NCBI GenBank assembly: GCA_937880335.1
Contig: CALFLJ010000139.1
Location: 1 to 9,224 of the forward strand
From: an uncultured Succinatimonas sp.
GTDB lineage: Bacteria; Pseudomonadota; Gammaproteobacteria; Enterobacterales; Succinivibrionaceae
Length of the DNA: 9,224 nt
Direction of reading: 5' to 3'
Positions 6,234 through 9,224 of this stretch are shown here, one piece after another. The notes under the pieces are model-generated. The model searched no databases. It saw nothing but the letters and a program-made list of their open reading frames with translations, and was not told where the DNA came from. The translations under genes were made by a program, and so were the position numbers. How positions within the stretch are numbered: the first letter of the stretch is position 1; every line of letters starts with the position of its first letter.

Positions 6234-6958
6234 AGATTTCACGTAATACTGTAGTTACATTAAGTTATATTGTTACAGAAACTGATGGTAAGGTTGTAGG
6301 AAGAACTCAGCCAAATGAGCCTGTTGAGGCCTTAATTGGTCATGCTTACTTTGTTAAAGGTCTTGAGAAAGCTTTAGATGGACACGAAAAGGGAGATGAA
6401 CTTTCAATTACTTTAACTCCAGAAGATGCTTATGGCCCTATTAATGAAAGTTTGATTCAAACTATTGATAAGAGTTTATTTGGTGATTTTGATGTCCAGG
6501 TAGGAAATGTTTTTGAAGCAGATTCAAATGGCGGACCTATGGCTGTAACAGTTAAAGAAATCAATGGTGATAAAGTAGTTGTAGACGGGAATCACCCCTT
6601 AGCAGGAAAGACCTTAAATTTCTTTATCGAAGTTCTTGATGTTCGTGAGGCTACAGAAGAGGAAAAGGCCCATGGACATGTACACCACAACGGTCATTGC
6701 CCAAGTGAAACGCATGAGCATCATTGTTGCTGCCACCATCACCATGACAATGACGAAGGGGGACATCACTGTTGTCATCACCATGATGAGGAAGGTGGTG
6801 AGCATCATTGCCATTGCTACGATCATGATGAGGAAGGTGGTGAGCATCACTGCCATTGCCACGATCATGATGAGGAAGGTGGTGAGCATCACTGCCATTG
6901 CCACGATCATGACGAGGAAGGTGGTGAGCATCACTGCTGCCGCAGACACGATCACTAA
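6230..6958 (+). CDS. slyD: FKBP-type peptidyl-prolyl isomerase SlyD with extended metal-binding tail
   Basis: SlyD is a cytosolic chaperone and prolyl isomerase that binds nickel and in E. coli helps deliver it to hydrogenase. The FKBP part spans about 1-69 and resumes at 129-142, with the insert-in-flap chaperone domain between them. Family signatures are GHxYFVKGLEKALDGHEKGD (37-56), DAYG (66-69), VVVDGNHPLAGKTL (116-129) and VREATEEEKAHGHVH (138-152). The protein is 242 residues against 196 in E. coli, and the excess is in the tail. Residues 148-242 contain 35 His and 14 Cys, and much of this stretch comes from a 14-residue tandem repeat. AAGGAAA lies about 7 nt before the ATG, which overlaps the previous stop as ATGA, so translation is likely coupled. 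A hairpin follows 11 nt after the stop. Confidence 0.96.
   Translation: MKISRNTVVTLSYIVTETDGKVVGRTQPNEPVEALIGHAYFVKGLEKALDGHEKGDELSITLTPEDAYGPINESLIQTIDKSLFGDFDVQVGNVFEADSNGGPMAVTVKEINGDKVVVDGNHPLAGKTLNFFIEVLDVREATEEEKAHGHVHHNGHCPSETHEHHCCCHHHHDNDEGGHHCCHHHDEEGGEHHCHCYDHDEEGGEHHCHCHDHDEEGGEHHCHCHDHDEEGGEHHCCRRHDH
6779..6937 (+). repeat. 42-bp tandem repeat coding the SlyD His/Cys tail
   Basis: Three full units (6779-6820, 6821-6862, 6863-6904) and a fourth conserved for its first 33 bp (6905-6937) encode DHDEEGGEHHCHCH. Units 2 and 3 are identical, and unit 1 differs at a few bases. A more diverged relative precedes them at 6737-6778. The period is 14 codons, so gain or loss of a unit keeps the frame. 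The near-identity points to recent duplication. Confidence 0.95.
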
Positions 6959-6969
6959 TTTAATTTTTA

Positions 6970-6988
6970 AAGGGGCCTAAGGCCCCTT
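6970..6988 (+). terminator. GC-rich hairpin after slyD
   Basis: AAGGGGCC (6970-6977) pairs with GGCCCCTT (6981-6988) around TAA. The tail is only ATATT after two stem T bases, so termination may be partial. This would let some transcripts continue into thiI, whose start is 33 nt further on and which has no clear promoter of its own. Confidence 0.6.
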
Positions 6989-6996
6989 ATATTAAG

Positions 6997-7007
6997 CCCT
7001 TAAAGGG
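6997..7007 (+). promoter_or_regulatory. possible hairpin covering the thiI ribosome binding site
   Basis: CCC (6997-6999) and GGG (7005-7007) can pair around TTAAA. The only purine-rich candidate Shine-Dalgarno, AAAGGGA (7002-7008), lies in this element about 13 nt before the thiI ATG, farther than usual. The pairing is very short, so this is a weak suggestion. Confidence 0.25.
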
Positions 7008-7021
7008 ATCTCTTTTATATT

Positions 7022-8491
7022 ATGAAGTATATCGTTAGACTCTTTCCTGAGATTTCAATTAAAAGTAAGCCTGTACGTAATCGTTTAATCAAGTTAGTAA
7101 GACAAAATATCAGTAATGTTTGTCAACGCCATCAGGTCAAAGTAAGTGCCTTGTGTGAGTGGGACAAGATTATTGTTAATTTTAATGATGAAACTAAAAG
7201 CGAAGAAGAACTTAAACAAACCGCAATTAGAGAATTAAGCCGCATTCCAGGCATACATTCTTTTATGGAAGTTCGTGAGTTTAAGTTTGAAAGCTTAGAT
7301 ACGCTTTTTGAAACAATAAAAGATATGTGTGGGCCTGCTATCATAGGTCATACCTTTGCTGTAAGAATCAAACGCAGAGGAAACCACGAATTTAAGTCCC
7401 AGGAAGCTGAACGTGTAATTGGTGGAAAATTTAAGGCTAATTTCCCTAATAAAGGAGTAAGTCTTGATAACCCAGAGGTTACAATTCATATTGATATTGA
7501 ACATGATAGGGCTTATATATCAGGAGAACGTATTTTAGGTTTGGGAGGGTATCCTGTAGGATCGCAAGGCGATGTAATGACTCTTATCTCAGGAGGCTTT
7601 GATAGTGGAGTTTCTACTTATAAAGTAATTCACAGAGGTTGCAGGGTAAACTATTTATTCTTCAATATGGGTGGAACAGCTCATGAAATAGGAGTTAAGC
7701 AAGAAAGCTACTATCTTTGGGATCGTTTTGCCTCATCTCATAAAGTTCGCTTCATTACTATTCCTTTTGAAGAAATAGTAGGGCAAATCCTAGAACGTAC
7801 TCATCATGGAGTGCGAGGGGTAATCTTAAAGAGAATGATGATGCGTGTAGGCTCAATAATAGCTAAAAAGTTTGGCTGTGAGGCTTTAGTTACAGGAGAG
7901 AGTTTAGGACAGGTGTCATCACAGACTTTAAGGAATCTAACTCATATTGATGACGTTTGTGATGTTTTATTGATGAGACCTCTTATTACATCAGATAAGC
8001 AGGAGATTGTCGATGAAGCCCGTCGTATTGGTACAGCTGGCATGGCTGAGGCTATGCCTGAGTATTGTGGTGTAATTTCAGATCACCCTAATGTCTGTCC
8101 AAAACAAGATTTTGTTATAGAAGAAGAGAGTAAAATGGATCTTGCAGAACTTGTAGAGAAGGCTGTAGAAAACTGCAAGGTCATAGATATTCAAGATATT
8201 CCTGAGGATACAAATCGTCTGCAAACAGAAGTTGATATTGTTGATAATTTACATTCAAACGATGTCGTTCTAGATGTCCGCTCTCCAGATGATAGTGAAA
8301 AAAATCCTATAGATGTCAAAGATCATGAAGTTATATTAATGCCGTTTTACAAAATAGCAAAAGAGTTCAATACTCTAGATCAAATTAAAACGTATGCACT
8401 CTATTGTGATCAAGGTGTTATGAGTATTATGCAAGCTCGGCAGCTTAAGGAAATGGGATACCATAATGTGCGAGTATGGCGTCCTAAATAA
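7022..8491 (+). CDS. thiI: tRNA 4-thiouridine synthase ThiI with rhodanese domain
   Basis: ThiI adenylates U8 of tRNA and transfers persulfide sulfur from IscS to form 4-thiouridine, a near-UV sensor. In gammaproteobacteria it also supplies sulfur for the thiamine thiazole. The 489 residues compare with 482 in E. coli. Domain order is an N-terminal ferredoxin-like region, a THUMP domain (about 60-165), the ATP-pyrophosphatase domain with the P-loop SGGFDSG (190-196), and a C-terminal rhodanese domain (about 400-489). Both key cysteines are present: Cys349 in MPEYCGVIS (E. coli Cys344) and Cys462 in YCDQGVMS (E. coli Cys456, the persulfide carrier). Other conserved runs are GGTAHEIGVKQ (217-227), ILKRMM (268-273) and TGESLGQVSSQTL (291-303). 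The gene lies between the slyD hairpin and a strong terminator. Confidence 0.97.
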   Translation: MKYIVRLFPEISIKSKPVRNRLIKLVRQNISNVCQRHQVKVSALCEWDKIIVNFNDETKSEEELKQTAIRELSRIPGIHSFMEVREFKFESLDTLFETIKDMCGPAIIGHTFAVRIKRRGNHEFKSQEAERVIGGKFKANFPNKGVSLDNPEVTIHIDIEHDRAYISGERILGLGGYPVGSQGDVMTLISGGFDSGVSTYKVIHRGCRVNYLFFNMGGTAHEIGVKQESYYLWDRFASSHKVRFITIPFEEIVGQILERTHHGVRGVILKRMMMRVGSIIAKKFGCEALVTGESLGQVSSQTLRNLTHIDDVCDVLLMRPLITSDKQEIVDEARRIGTAGMAEAMPEYCGVISDHPNVCPKQDFVIEEESKMDLAELVEKAVENCKVIDIQDIPEDTNRLQTEVDIVDNLHSNDVVLDVRSPDDSEKNPIDVKDHEVILMPFYKIAKEFNTLDQIKTYALYCDQGVMSIMQARQLKEMGYHNVRVWRPK

Positions 8492-8496
8492 TTAAA

Positions 8497-8535
8497 CAAA
8501 AAAAAGCCTTTCTTGTTTTGAAAGGCTTTTTTTTG
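8497..8535 (+). terminator. strong bidirectional terminator after thiI
   Basis: GCCTTTC (8506-8512) pairs with GAAAGGC (8520-8526) around a 7-base loop. Eight A bases precede and eight T bases follow (8527-8534), so the stem can extend to 16 bp including C8497-G8535. It begins 6 nt after the thiI stop and would work in both directions. Confidence 0.93.
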
Positions 8536-8790
8536 TTCTCTAATTATAATTGCTTTATCAAGATTGTAAGTTTTAATAGTATTGTCATAGTATAAATCTA
8601 TGCTGCTTAAGGTTTGTAGTGTATAAAATGAAATCTAAATAAAATTGTCTACATGAGTTTAGTAGATAATCCTTAAATATAGTATGTCTTTCTTTTATTT
8701 AATAGTTTATACATAAAGCATAAGGACAGGATAAATTAAAAATTTTAAGGTACTTGGTAGTAAAACTTATAACTCTCATTTTTATATAAA
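8536..8790. other. intergenic region without a recognised gene
   Basis: The stretch is AT-rich. Only very short open frames occur and none has a ribosome binding site. TATAAA appears at 8591-8596 and 8622-8627 but without a fitting -35. I see no tRNA, known RNA or repeat. Confidence 0.6.
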
Positions 8791-8812
8791 AAGGTGGGAA
8801 AATTCCCACCTT
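8791..8812 (-). terminator. terminator of the minus-strand MFS gene
   Basis: AAGGTGGGAA (8791-8800) is inverted as TTCCCACCTT (8803-8812), leaving two central bases. In the minus direction the stem runs into TTTTTATATAAAAA, giving a U tract. In the plus direction no U tract follows. It lies about 108 bp past the MFS stop codon. Confidence 0.6.
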
Positions 8813-8867
8813 GCTATATAAGACTTTTTTGGTAAAAGGACAACAAATTCTTGTTTTATTTTTTTAC

Positions 8868-8889
8868 CCTCCTCCTTATAAAGAGGAGG
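8868..8889 (+). terminator. orphan plus-oriented terminator-like hairpin
   Basis: CCTCCTC (8868-8874) pairs with GAGGAGG (8883-8889) around 8 bases and is followed by TTGTTTTT in the plus direction. In the minus direction it is followed by A-rich sequence, so it does not suit the MFS gene. No plus-strand gene ends here, and thiI already has its own terminator. Confidence 0.45.
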
Positions 8890-8919
8890 TTGTTTTTAGA
8901 TGTTAAGTGAAGGAAATCT

Positions 8920-9174
8920 TTAGGCTTCTTGAGGATTAAACTTTGCTTGGATCAAAGTAGGAATTTTTAATCCGACTAAGATTACAAGTAAGAGTGACCA
9001 GAAAGCTGTGACATAAATTAGGGCTTGACCTAATGACAGATTGTATTTATCCGTAAAATATGCACATGTAACTGGGGCAATACCACCGCCTATGGCTGCA
9101 AGATTATATATGAAGCCAAAAGCTGCTCCTCTCATATCAACAGGGAAAAGTTGAGATAAATACTTAGGAATTAA
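8920..9174 (-). pseudogene. truncated C-terminal end of an MFS transporter
   Basis: In frame from about 9174 down to the stop at 8922-8920 are roughly 84 codons: LIPKYLSQLFPVDMRGAAFG and onward through two hydrophobic helices (IYNLAAIGGGIAP and ALIYVTAFWSLLLVILVGL). The FPxxxRGxxFGxxYNxxxxGG pattern is typical of the loop and helix 11 of sugar- or acid-proton symporters of the major facilitator superfamily, for example the NanT/ProP-like groups. Upstream of Leu the frame meets TAA at 9177-9175. No other frame continues with transporter-like sequence to the window edge, so about 300 or more N-terminal residues are missing. The ATG at 9135 lies inside the conserved motif and is not a real start. 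Substrate cannot be told. Confidence 0.75.
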
Positions 9175-9192
9175 TTAAAACTTTCACAAACT

Positions 9193-9224
9193 AGCGGACT
9201 ATAAAAAACTCCTTAAAGTCCGCT
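9193..9224. repeat. inverted repeat next to the MFS break
   Basis: AGCGGACT (9193-9200) is inverted as AGTCCGCT (9217-9224) at the very edge of the window. After one mismatch, three further base pairs are possible (TAA 9202-9204 with TTA 9213-9215). The arm lies 19 bp from where the MFS similarity ends. It may be a subterminal hairpin of an inserted element or a terminator of a gene outside the window. Confidence 0.55.

Noticed and set aside
6737..6955. CRISPR-like array suggested by regular 42-bp repeats
   Set aside because: The units are directly adjacent without unique spacers and encode a His/Cys repeat in frame with SlyD.
6614..6980. Two 113-114 codon frames over the slyD tail, one on each strand
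   Set aside because: The 42-bp repeat has no stops in several frames, which creates Met/Ile/Val-rich artefacts. The real frame is SlyD.
7132..7504. Two minus-strand frames inside thiI
   Set aside because: They are antisense to strongly conserved ThiI coding sequence and lack start signals.
8920..9135. Small complete 71-residue protein starting at the ATG at 9135
   Set aside because: The Met lies inside the conserved MFS loop motif and similarity continues about 13 codons upstream, so it is a transporter stump and not a separate small gene.

Overview
The window looks like chromosomal DNA from an AT-rich gammaproteobacterium. Three gene types point there: a 232-residue MTA/SAH nucleosidase of the E. 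coli type, SlyD, and a ThiI with the gamma-type C-terminal rhodanese domain. The nucleosidase followed by a CbiB-like gene is an arrangement I recall from Vibrio and relatives. Low GC together with a glycogen-synthesis gene would suit the Succinivibrionaceae (Aeromonadales), but that is an inference from style and not from a marker gene.

Left block (1-1690, minus strand): mtnN is followed, with a one-base TAATG overlap, by a membrane protein of the CobD/CbiB family that runs off the left edge. A good -10 box and two small dyads lie in the mtnN leader. From about 1683 to 2385 there is very AT-rich non-coding DNA with short repeats. Next comes a leader with three dyads and a stand-alone glgC (ADP-glucose pyrophosphorylase, GTG start).

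Middle (3841-4461): hairpins follow glgC. Then comes the decayed left part of an IS3-type insertion sequence, with an orfA remnant broken by at least three frame changes. A strong -10 box then starts the next transcription unit.

Right block (4462-8534, plus strand): a PlsC-like acyltransferase, a 204-residue single-pass membrane protein that I do not recognise, and slyD are tightly packed (8-nt gap, then ATGA overlap). A GC-rich hairpin separates them from thiI, which ends at a strong bidirectional terminator. SlyD carries a long His/Cys metal-binding tail made partly from a 42-bp tandem repeat.

Right edge (8535-9224): about 380 bp without a gene, holding two hairpins, leads to the C-terminal stump of an MFS transporter on the minus strand. 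The stump is cut off at about 9174. Beyond it is an 8-bp inverted repeat that may mark the end of an inserted element.

The genes do not form one pathway: methyl-cycle/quorum-signal salvage (mtnN), glycogen (glgC), lipid acylation, nickel/folding (SlyD) and tRNA thiolation/thiamine (ThiI) are housekeeping functions. I found no convincing new multi-gene system. The least explained items are the 204-residue protein, the MFS break, and the dyads in front of mtnN and glgC.
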